From: an uncultured Bacteroidota bacterium
GTDB taxonomy: Bacteria > Bacteroidota > Bacteroidia > Chitinophagales > Chitinophagaceae
NCBI GenBank assembly: GCA_903912435.1
Contig: CAIWHI010000019.1
Coordinates: 1-13,952 of the forward strand
DNA: 13,952 bases
Direction of reading: 5' to 3'
Below, piece after piece: positions 8,901-13,952 of this stretch. Positions within the stretch are counted from its first letter, which is position 1. Every line of letters begins with the position of its first letter. A program made the translations under genes and the position numbers. The notes under the pieces are model-generated. The model was not told where the DNA came from, did not search any database, and saw only the letters and a list, made by a program, of their open reading frames with translations.

Positions 8901-9019
8901 CATTATTACAGAGTATAGTGAAACGAACTAAAATAGCCGAACTAAAACAGGAAGCTAATAACAGGCTCAACGAAGTAAAAAAACTGGAGAAAACCCAGAG
9001 TAAACTAAAAGAAGAATAA
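5936..9019 (+). CDS. Large periplasmic tetratricopeptide-repeat protein
   Basis: This protein has 1,027 residues. A basic N-terminus and hydrophobic stretch (MMLKHKRM, then PMAILAIIMLRGLVCWGQ) make a signal peptide cut near WGQ. The Cys is not in a proper lipobox, so the mature protein is probably soluble in the periplasm. The remainder is a chain of at least 15 TPR-like helix pairs. Examples are AYCYFNNQEFDKAEPLLQSI, GLLAYNQNKYKEALKSFNRI, TGFIYQQQNDNVMAIESYKHI and ECALQLKKYKEARDDYDYAL. Several end in the (Y/F)P motif (KTFPHTH, IDYPGS, DQYPHG) seen in BamD/YbgF-like repeats. The C-terminus is a charged, Lys/Glu-rich helix. No enzymatic domain is visible, so a scaffold role is inferred. Start codons at 5936, 5939 and 5957 are all possible; the first lies 8 bases after the receptor stop codon, implying coupled translation. 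As I recall, long TPR proteins of this type often precede the barrel encoded next door in other Bacteroidota. Confidence 0.9.
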   Translation: MMLKHKRMPISPMAILAIIMLRGLVCWGQVLPPDQARNRDLALIKEQYTQKHYALAATSARLYLNGDANSGEPDNTIWKEEARYFLVLSGLKTDENGCAEAARKEMGITTNPNYSQRISFTLAQYYFRHNELTNAIPLYESAGMNNLDNTEISDAKFELAYCYFNNQEFDKAEPLLQSIREIKEGKYYKEGNYYYGLLAYNQNKYKEALKSFNRIKDQKEYKSIVPYYIAEIYYFMGARENALKYADTLITRTDKSFYDNELHLLAAQCLFETQHYTEARPYFDYYYSHADKIRKQDLYEIAYCDYKTNEWKNAIEKFKMLSNAHDSLGQTSMYLLGDCYLKTGDKASARSAFSICAEMTFNEAQQEASMALYAKTSYETGNNDDALRAFYGLIKTFPHTHFKDEANTLISDLLLKTNKFEDALKHLNEVKKKDDNYKLVYQKATFCYAVQKYRDGDLASAAKYFNSSSQNPVNPDYEAAALFWKGEIAYHQHQYTEVITYTQDYLNKKGKNKAVENISPLATLQHAYLNMGYAAMEMQNFAAAQSYFNHAQQEGGNDKFSGEIAQLKEADAVFMQKNYSRAIVLYDKIIVADSVNADYARYQKSILLGLLGKNNEKVTVLKSLVFAVPPSAYANYARYELAITSIESDKYNDALSYLRFLTDSITDKSFAPKSWMKTGFIYQQQNDNVMAIESYKHIVIDYPGSEDRLPALDALKSLYIQSNQPAAYTQMLKENNLPSADSSSVDSTYYAAAETQFAGGKYGDARYAFTNYLDQYPHGIFSVKAHYYRAECALQLKKYKEARDDYDYALAGPWNEFVENSSRRAAKLAFDEKDYAAAYNYYLRLRNNTNSNQLTELAWAGLMKSGYNSGKFTEAGRYSDSLLCMSGPSVETIGDALYYKAKTLQQADSADAAIKMYKQLANNRNDEIGAESRYQIAQLLYTQNKLKESEDAANETIHLSSGYETWVGKSYILLADVLVKEKDYFNAKALLQSIVKRTKIAELKQEANNRLNEVKKLEKTQSKLKEE

Positions 9020-9071
9020 AATCAGGGCATATAATCAGGTTTCTGAAATACTAAATTTGAAATTACCAGAC

Positions 9072-10703
9072 ATGCACATCAAACATCAACTAACCATCTT
9101 GTTTCTGTCAGTTGCCACTTGCGCAACAGCTCAGCGAACTGTGCCTTCTGATACCACTATTAAGAGTACTACCATAGAAATAATACAATCTTATAAACCC
9201 CAGGTAAAACAGGCCCCAAAGCCCGAATGGATGCCTGCATTGCCCCCCGCCGATACTTCCCGTCCTGTAATTAATTACGATGTACCTCAGCAATCATTGT
9301 TTTATACCTACAGCTCACTCCCCCTGCGCCCCCTGGCACTAGGAAGGGATACCCTTTTATTACCATTCAAAAATTACCTGAAATTAGGTGGTGGTAATTT
9401 ATCTACCTTATTTCTCGATGCCGGCATAGGAAGTATTAGAGGCAAGGATTATGAAACAGGACTACACCTGCACCATATTTCTCAAAATGGCACCATAAAA
9501 GACCAGCAATCATCCCTCAGCGGACTTGAAGCTTATGCTGGCTTACATAAAGAAAAAAATGACTTCCATTTGTTACTAACCGGTGGCAGAAACCAATATA
9601 GCTACTATGGCGGAGATCCTATTTTCTTATATAGGGGAGATACAGTAAAACAGGTTTACACATCTGTGAAGCTGATGCTGGATATGGCTAACCGAAAGGA
9701 TACTAACACAAAGCTTACCTATCATCCATCTATATTGGCATCCTACTACAATGCTAAATATAGTACCAATGAGTTGACACTTGGTTTCAATGCACCATTT
9801 GCCTATTCACCCGACTCTACTTTCGATTGGTTGGTGGGCTTAGATGGGGTTATTACTAACTACAAAACCGGTGATTTAAGTATATCAAACAACTTTATTG
9901 AAATAAAACCCGGAATTGCTATACACGATGGTGCTATTGCGGGTCATGTACTGGCTGGTTTCGCCCTAGGCAAGGGAAATAACAAGTATATACTGCCCGA
10001 TATCCTGGCTACATATTACCATGCCCCCACAGGGTTGCATTTCAGTGCAGGTTGGCAAGCTGGTGTCAGGCAGAATAGCTTTGAGCAATTAAGCACCATA
10101 AATCCTTACATATACAATTTGGATAGTAGTCTCAAACAAACCCGTAGAGATGAAGTTTTCGGGCAGGTGCAGGGCAAGTATGGAGACCACCTTAGCTTCT
10201 CTGCAAGGGCATCATGGAATGCTTATATTGATATGCCTACCTACCTCAATGATGGTTTTTTTTATAAACAGTTCCTCGTTTACTATCAGAACCTTAACTC
10301 AATGGGTATCTCTGCATCAATCAGGTATGCCGAGTCTAATATATGGTCGGCAGGTATTAGCTGCAATATTTATGGTTATTATGGCAGTTCAAATGTTAAA
10401 GTATATGCCTGGCAGATACCCGATAAGCAATTGAAAGGTGATATTATCTATAGCCCTTCAAATAAATTATCCATGTCGGCATATATTTCCCTACTGGGAG
10501 GCTTATATGCCAACAATGCCGCCGGCCAGCCACTTAGCATTGATATGAATACCGACCTTGGCGGCAATATTGAATACCTGTTAATCCCAAGGTTATCCAT
10601 ATTTTTGCAGGTGAATAATATACTTAACCAGAAATATCAGCGCTGGTATGGTTATGAAGCCTATGGTACTAATATTTATGGTGGCCTGAGGTTGAAATTT
10701 TAA
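9072..10703 (+). CDS. Plug-less TonB-receptor-like outer-membrane beta-barrel
   Basis: The ATG at 9072 gives 543 residues and a clean signal peptide (MHIKHQLTILFLSVATCATA-Q). An in-frame TTG at 9057 would add five residues and is less likely. After cleavage comes a tail of about 80 residues with the segment IEIIQSYKPQVKQAPKP and Pro-rich spacers, where a TonB receptor would have its plug. The rest (about 101-543) alternates amphipathic strands with Tyr/Asn/Ser-rich loops. It ends in a receptor-like last region (VNNILNQKYQRWYGYEAYG) and the Phe-terminated GGLRLKF. No plug signature (IRGG, LLDG) is present. A barrel with a YKPxV-type N-terminal tail directly after a long TPR gene is an arrangement I recognise from other Bacteroidota, where it is often labelled TonB-dependent receptor. 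It is more likely an assembly or docking barrel than an active importer, but this is inference. Confidence 0.85.
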   Translation: MHIKHQLTILFLSVATCATAQRTVPSDTTIKSTTIEIIQSYKPQVKQAPKPEWMPALPPADTSRPVINYDVPQQSLFYTYSSLPLRPLALGRDTLLLPFKNYLKLGGGNLSTLFLDAGIGSIRGKDYETGLHLHHISQNGTIKDQQSSLSGLEAYAGLHKEKNDFHLLLTGGRNQYSYYGGDPIFLYRGDTVKQVYTSVKLMLDMANRKDTNTKLTYHPSILASYYNAKYSTNELTLGFNAPFAYSPDSTFDWLVGLDGVITNYKTGDLSISNNFIEIKPGIAIHDGAIAGHVLAGFALGKGNNKYILPDILATYYHAPTGLHFSAGWQAGVRQNSFEQLSTINPYIYNLDSSLKQTRRDEVFGQVQGKYGDHLSFSARASWNAYIDMPTYLNDGFFYKQFLVYYQNLNSMGISASIRYAESNIWSAGISCNIYGYYGSSNVKVYAWQIPDKQLKGDIIYSPSNKLSMSAYISLLGGLYANNAAGQPLSIDMNTDLGGNIEYLLIPRLSIFLQVNNILNQKYQRWYGYEAYGTNIYGGLRLKF

Positions 10704-10736
10704 ATAAATAATGTACTTTTCAGGATTATTATTACT

Positions 10737-11702
10737 ATGGACATAGCGAAATATATCGGGCTGTTTTTATTAAAAAATCACTTTTGTTACGTACACGGAC
10801 TTGGCAATATGGAATTGCACAAAAGCCCTGCTACCTACGATAGTAAAGTTCTACAGGCACCCTCCTACCATGTAAAGGTGACACCCGGCGGTTCTATTGA
10901 TGATAATCTGGCCAATTTCATTGCAGTAAATGAGCAAATAAGCATTTCTAAAGCAGCTAATGCGCTTAGGGAGTTCAGCATACAGGCTCGCAAGGATATG
11001 GCATCTGGCAAGGAAGTTGTTATACCGAATATTGGTAAATTCAGCGAAGAGAATGGCAAAATATCATTTCTTACAGATGCGAATTTCCAATACACACCTG
11101 CTGGTATCCCTACTATTAAGAATAGCAAGCAGTTGGAAGAGCAAAATTCAAAACCTGCACATTCACCTTCTTTCCCTCCTCCACAAAAAGCCGACTCTAT
11201 CAACTGGAGTATGATAATATTGATACTGGTATTATTAATTATCGTTGGCGGCGGTGGATATGGCATTTACTATTACATGTATCGTACCCGCACTGCTACA
11301 GCTACTGTGGTAATACCTGTAAAAGACACAGTGAAACCGGCTCCTGTTGTGGTACCTACTGTTACACCCGTAGTTGACACCATACATAAAGACACTATGG
11401 CGGTGCCTCCTACATCCATTGACCCTGCTAAGGACCCAACAGCAAGGCCCGCAGCAACTATGGTTGACTCACTTACCCCCAAAGACCATAAAATGATTAT
11501 TGGCGACTACCCTACCAGGGCAAGAGCCGAATTAAGGGTAAAGAATCTGAGAGCTAATGGCAATAAGGTGGATATCATTGACAAAGACTCAACAAACTAT
11601 CTGGTTTATACTACCATTAGTTGTCGTCCAAACCAAATTAGGCATATTCAGGATTCACTAAGAATATTATTTGGCTTTAAGGGTGTTTATATCTATAGAT
11701 AG
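10737..11702 (+). CDS. HU-CCDC81-like domain, transmembrane helix and SPOR domain protein
   Basis: In this 321-residue protein, residues 1-120 fit the two HU-like modules of the bacterial CCDC81 family. These are an initial helix plus HGLGNMELHKSPA, where relatives have a PGLGGF-type turn, then a second module with ISKAANALREFSIQ and IPNIGKF. A linker leads to one membrane helix (about 157-182). A Pro/Thr/Val-rich periplasmic linker (about 190-245) follows, and then a SPOR domain (about 250-321), beginning MIIGDYPTRARAELRVKNLR. SPOR domains bind peptidoglycan glycan strands stripped of stem peptides, mainly at division septa. The protein should therefore sit in the inner membrane with its HU-like part in the cytoplasm. 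It lies 33 bases after the barrel gene, so it is likely the last gene of the envelope run. Whether the HU-like part binds DNA or protein is not known from the sequence. Confidence 0.88.
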   Translation: MDIAKYIGLFLLKNHFCYVHGLGNMELHKSPATYDSKVLQAPSYHVKVTPGGSIDDNLANFIAVNEQISISKAANALREFSIQARKDMASGKEVVIPNIGKFSEENGKISFLTDANFQYTPAGIPTIKNSKQLEEQNSKPAHSPSFPPPQKADSINWSMIILILVLLIIVGGGGYGIYYYMYRTRTATATVVIPVKDTVKPAPVVVPTVTPVVDTIHKDTMAVPPTSIDPAKDPTARPAATMVDSLTPKDHKMIIGDYPTRARAELRVKNLRANGNKVDIIDKDSTNYLVYTTISCRPNQIRHIQDSLRILFGFKGVYIYR

Positions 11703-11791
11703 TAGTCTTTAGATTTTAAAGTAATAGATTTGGCGCCCTAACAATTCTTTTATTTGGTTATTGACCCAGTGTTTAGGAATTTTACACCTGC

Positions 11792-12718
11792 ATGATTGGA
11801 CTAGTTTTTAAATCTACAGGGAGCTGGTATTCGGTTCAGGATAAGGACGGAAATTTTTGGGATGCCCGTATTAAGGGAAAACTAAAAACTGATACCGAGA
11901 TTTCATCTACAAACCCTGTAGCAGTTGGTGATAAAGTGATTTTTGAGGTAGAGGATGAGCATGTAAAAACAGCCGTTATAAGCGGGATAAAAGACAGGCA
12001 CAATTATATTGTACGCGTCTCGCCCCACAACAAAAATCAGAAACACATTATTGCGTCTAATATCGACCTTGCATTATTAGTTACTTCCATTGCCGACCCA
12101 CGTACCTCTACCGGATTTATTGACCGTTTTTTATTGACTGCAGAGGCTTACCATGTTCCGGCTATTATTGTTGTCAACAAAATAGACCTCGTAAAGAATA
12201 AACAAACCGATGTACTGGAACTATGGAAACATATTTATGGTCTTGCCGGTTATGAACTTTTTCCCGTTACCGGAACTGATATCGCTACTCTGGCAAGTCT
12301 TGAAAATAAAATAAGGAACAAGACTACTCTATTCAGTGGCCATTCAGGAGTAGGTAAGAGCACTCTGATTAACCAAATGATACCGGGCATTGGCCAAAAA
12401 ACCAAGGTAGTATCCGGATGGAGTGGCAAAGGTCAGCATACCACCACATTTGCTGAAATGTTTTTACTACCTGATGGCGGGAAAATCATTGACACACCTG
12501 GTGTAAAAGAATTTGGTCTCATAGATTTCGAAAAGGAGGAGCTATCGCAATACTTCCCTGAGATGAAGGAGGAGCTCAAAAAATGCAAGTTTAATAATTG
12601 CCTTCATATGAATGAACCGGGGTGCGCTGTTAAGCCCGCCATACATGATGGCCGGATATCTGAAGAACGATACCTCAGTTATAGGGCAATACTGGATAGT
12701 ATTGAAAAGAAATGGTAG
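11792..12718 (+). CDS. rsgA: Ribosome small-subunit-dependent GTPase A
   Basis: This 308-residue cytoplasmic GTPase acts in late maturation of the 30S ribosomal subunit. The circularly permuted GTPase motifs appear in the order typical of RsgA/YjeQ: G4 NKID at 129-132, then G1 GHSGVGKST at 183-191, the G2-region GKGQHTTT at 212-219 and G3 DTPG at 234-237. The N-terminal about 70 residues are an OB-fold RNA-binding domain. The C-terminus carries the zinc-binding set Cys265, Cys270, His272 and Cys278 in the CKFNNCLHMNEPGC motif. All key residues are present. The ATG at 11792 fits the usual N-terminus. The gene is 89 bases downstream of the SPOR gene; no clear terminator or consensus promoter is seen between them, so read-through from the envelope operon is possible. 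Confidence 0.97.
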   Translation: MIGLVFKSTGSWYSVQDKDGNFWDARIKGKLKTDTEISSTNPVAVGDKVIFEVEDEHVKTAVISGIKDRHNYIVRVSPHNKNQKHIIASNIDLALLVTSIADPRTSTGFIDRFLLTAEAYHVPAIIVVNKIDLVKNKQTDVLELWKHIYGLAGYELFPVTGTDIATLASLENKIRNKTTLFSGHSGVGKSTLINQMIPGIGQKTKVVSGWSGKGQHTTTFAEMFLLPDGGKIIDTPGVKEFGLIDFEKEELSQYFPEMKEELKKCKFNNCLHMNEPGCAVKPAIHDGRISEERYLSYRAILDSIEKKW

Positions 12719-12743
12719 TCCCTCCTTGTTCCTGATAAATTAA

Positions 12744-12763
12744 CAGTCGGTTAGCCTGTTTTT
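12744..12763 (+). terminator. Weak hairpin with T tract after rsgA
   Basis: AACAG and CTGTT flank a nine-base loop and run into a short T tract, 25 bases after the rsgA stop codon. The stem is only five base pairs, so termination here would be weak. No other terminator is visible between rsgA and the DUF4286 gene. Confidence 0.3.
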
Positions 12764-12869
12764 AATATGATTACGATGTAGGTTTTTGTATCTTGCAGCC
12801 CATCAAAATGAAATCCCAAATCCTTATTTTGTAGGAGGTGGTATTATTAATTAGCACAAAACAACACCG

Positions 12870-13172
12870 ATGATTATTTACAATGTAACACTAAAAGTGC
12901 AGACCGATGCTGTAGAGGCATGGGTAAAATGGATGAAAGAGGAGCATATGCCCGATGTTTTATCATTGGGTATATTCACCGAAAGCCGTCTTTGCCACTT
13001 GCTGGAACAGGAAGAAGAGGATGGCGTTACCTTTGCTGCTCAATATTTCTGTAATACCTACACTGATTATCAGTCTTATATTGATAATCACTCAAATGCT
13101 ATGCGCGAAAAGGGTTTGAAAGCATTTGCAGGTAAATTCGTTGCTTTTAGAACCGTGATGGAAGTAATTTAA
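12870..13172 (+). CDS. DUF4286 family protein
   Basis: This cytoplasmic protein of 100 residues starts MIIYNVTLKVQTDAVEAWVK and contains WMKEEHMPDVLSLGIFTE. These features fit DUF4286, a small Bacteroidota family. The beta-alpha-beta pattern, with a strand at the N-terminus and an AQYFCNTYTDY stretch in the middle, suggests a ferredoxin-like dimeric alpha-beta barrel of the kind seen in EthD/ABM-like proteins. No catalytic residues stand out and no function is known to me. The full usual length is present. A GGAGGTGG stretch at about 12834-12841 looks like a Shine-Dalgarno site but is about 30 bases from the ATG, too far to act as one. Confidence 0.9.
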   Translation: MIIYNVTLKVQTDAVEAWVKWMKEEHMPDVLSLGIFTESRLCHLLEQEEEDGVTFAAQYFCNTYTDYQSYIDNHSNAMREKGLKAFAGKFVAFRTVMEVI

Positions 13173-13311
13173 TACTGACAAGAAAAGGTTGCAAACTACC
13201 TCTCTTACAGCAATAAATAACCACTCCTAACAAAAGCGACAGGACTCAAGCATTCATTATATATTAGTTACTAATTTGCAGTATTTAGCTCAAAAAAAAA
13301 TATTACTACTA

Positions 13312-13342
13312 TTTGCAACTGTAATAAAGGTGAGTATATTTG
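13312..13342 (+). promoter_or_regulatory. Bacteroidota-type promoter of the HU gene
   Basis: TTTG at 13312-13315, a 19-base spacer and TATATTTG at 13335-13342 match the -33/-7 consensus exactly. The start of transcription would be near 13348-13350, giving a leader of about 55 bases that ends in an A-rich stretch before the ATG at 13403. This A-rich leader is typical of strongly translated Bacteroidota genes. Confidence 0.75.
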
Positions 13343-13348
13343 TCCTAG

Positions 13349-13375
13349 TGAGTATGTGAAAATTCTCACAAAAAT
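13349..13375 (+). promoter_or_regulatory. Small hairpin in the HU leader
   Basis: GTGAG and CTCAC can form a five-base-pair stem with a 12-base loop. TGTGA and TCACA inside the same stretch form a competing stem. It lies at the very 5' end of the inferred HU transcript and may protect the mRNA or tune translation. It is short, so the call is tentative. Confidence 0.3.
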
Positions 13376-13402
13376 ATTATTTCACAAAAAAAATAAACAA
13401 TT

Positions 13403-13684
13403 ATGAACAAAGCAGAATTGATTGACCAGGTTTCTAAGGATGCAGGTATTACGAAAGTACAAGCTAACGCAGCACTTGATTCCTTTACCAATGCTGTAGT
13501 TACTACCCTTAAAAAGGGTGATAGGGTAACATTGGTTGGCTTCGGTACTTTTTCCGTTTCGGAACGTGCAGCACGCAATGGCCGTAATCCGCAAACAGGT
13601 GTAGTTATCAAAATCAAGGCAAGAAAAGTACCAAAATTTAAAGCAGGCAAAGATTTTGCTGCTAAAATTGGTTCCAAAAAATAA
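13403..13684 (+). CDS. hup: HU family DNA-binding protein
   Basis: This 93-residue nucleoid protein binds and bends DNA as a dimer. The N-terminal helices (MNKAELIDQVSKDAGITKVQ) are followed by the VGFGTFSVSERAARNGRNPQ signature. The GRNPQTG arm tip contains the intercalating Pro63, and the body ends with the basic KARKVPKFKAGKDF segment. Length and all hallmark residues are normal for HU. It stands alone with its own consensus promoter and A-rich leader, consistent with high expression. The family also includes IHF, but the arm and body match HU better. Confidence 0.96.
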   Translation: MNKAELIDQVSKDAGITKVQANAALDSFTNAVVTTLKKGDRVTLVGFGTFSVSERAARNGRNPQTGVVIKIKARKVPKFKAGKDFAAKIGSKK

Positions 13685-13795
13685 TCTTAATACCTGTTAA
13701 ACTTTGTTCATAATAAGCGGCACATAAATCTTAGCAAAATATCGAAATAAACATTTATTCATCATTCATTATTGGTAAGCAAATATTTATTGATA

Positions 13796-13828
13796 AAAAG
13801 CATCAAAACGCAAGTTTTTGGTGCTTTT
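13796..13828 (+). terminator. Hairpin terminator, 13-bp stem
   Basis: AAAAGCATCAAAA (13796-13808) pairs with TTTTGGTGCTTTT (13816-13828) through 12 Watson-Crick pairs and one G-T pair, with a seven-base loop. The A and T tracts form the ends of the stem, so it could work in either direction. It lies about 110 bases after the HU stop and is the first plausible terminator for that gene. Confidence 0.65.
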
Positions 13829-13906
13829 CATACTCTTAGGGGTGACTCGATAATTGTTTTTGAATCAAAAAGACACATCTATTTTATAACCCAAAATAAA
13901 CTAGAG

Positions 13907-13937
13907 GCAAGAACTTGAAAGTTCCTTGCTTTTTTTT
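13907..13937 (+). terminator. Intrinsic terminator with eight T
   Basis: GCAAGAACTT (13907-13916) pairs with AAGTTC-C-TTGC (13919-13929) with one bulged C, and is followed at once by eight T (13930-13937). It is a textbook plus-strand intrinsic terminator. No gene lies between it and the previous hairpin, so it either backs up HU termination or ends an unannotated RNA. Confidence 0.8.
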
Positions 13938-13952
13938 ATTTTTGCAATTAAA

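Larger units (their letters stand above)
13685..13952 (+). other. Gene-free 3' region with two hairpins
   Basis: No coding region is visible on either strand. Between the HU stop and the first hairpin (13796) the DNA is AT-rich with short CATT-like repeats. After the second hairpin the window ends in AT-rich sequence. The interval 13829-13906 is bounded by terminators and has no gene. Confidence 0.6.

Noticed and set aside
10865..11266. 133-codon open frame on the minus strand inside the HU-SPOR gene
   Set aside because: It overlaps a clearly coding gene on the opposite strand, and its low-complexity, Ile- and Pro-rich translation looks like an antisense shadow.
12834..12841. GGAGGTGG resembling a Shine-Dalgarno site
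   Set aside because: It is about 30 bases from the DUF4286 start codon, and Bacteroidota generally do not depend on such sites.
13187..13319. GTTGCAAA near 13187 and TTTGCAAC at 13312-13319 as an inverted repeat
   Set aside because: The repeat is only eight bases long over more than 100 bases, and the second copy is part of the HU promoter; it is likely chance.

Overview
The window looks like a chromosomal stretch of a Bacteroidota genome, probably of the Chitinophagia type. Five observations support this. DNA is AT-rich. Genes lack Shine-Dalgarno sites and carry A/T-rich leaders. Two promoters have the Bacteroidota form TTTG-N19-TAnnTTTG. Secreted proteins end their signal peptides in A-Q or G-Q, and outer-membrane barrels end in Phe. 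Several families present are largely or typically Bacteroidota families: DUF4286, DUF1569, HU-CCDC81/SPOR, and a carboxypeptidase-regulatory-domain TonB receptor. The family names come from reading the translations, not from a search.

Layout. (a) 34-693 (+): C-terminal body of a conserved secreted protein whose 5' end is broken or off-window. It converges on a minus-strand pair: a DinB-like DUF1569 protein (2309-1860) followed by a CE2/SGNH-type esterase (1818-715). (b) 2453-3211 (+): a Bax-inhibitor-1 family membrane protein, closed by an 18-bp perfect terminator hairpin. (c) 3273-3596: a gene-free leader and promoter region containing a consensus promoter, a 7-bp dyad and several mutually exclusive hairpin arms. 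(d) 3597-11702 (+): a tight run of four cell-envelope genes: TonB-dependent receptor, about 1,000-residue periplasmic TPR protein, plug-less outer-membrane beta-barrel, and a membrane protein with a cytoplasmic HU-like (CCDC81) domain and a periplasmic SPOR domain. (e) 11792-12718 (+): rsgA, a ribosome-assembly GTPase. (f) 12870-13172 (+): a DUF4286 protein. (g) 13403-13684 (+): an HU nucleoid protein with a consensus promoter. (h) 13685-13952: no gene, but two terminator-like hairpins, the last a textbook intrinsic terminator with eight T.

How the genes may work together. The four-gene run spans all layers of the envelope: outer-membrane barrels, a large periplasmic TPR scaffold, and an inner-membrane protein that could touch both peptidoglycan (SPOR) and a cytoplasmic partner (HU-like). 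I recognise the pairing of the long TPR protein with the plug-less barrel as recurrent in Bacteroidota, but I know of no settled function for it. It is the best candidate here for an under-described system. The remaining genes are ordinary housekeeping genes. I saw no mobile element, CRISPR array, tRNA or rRNA.
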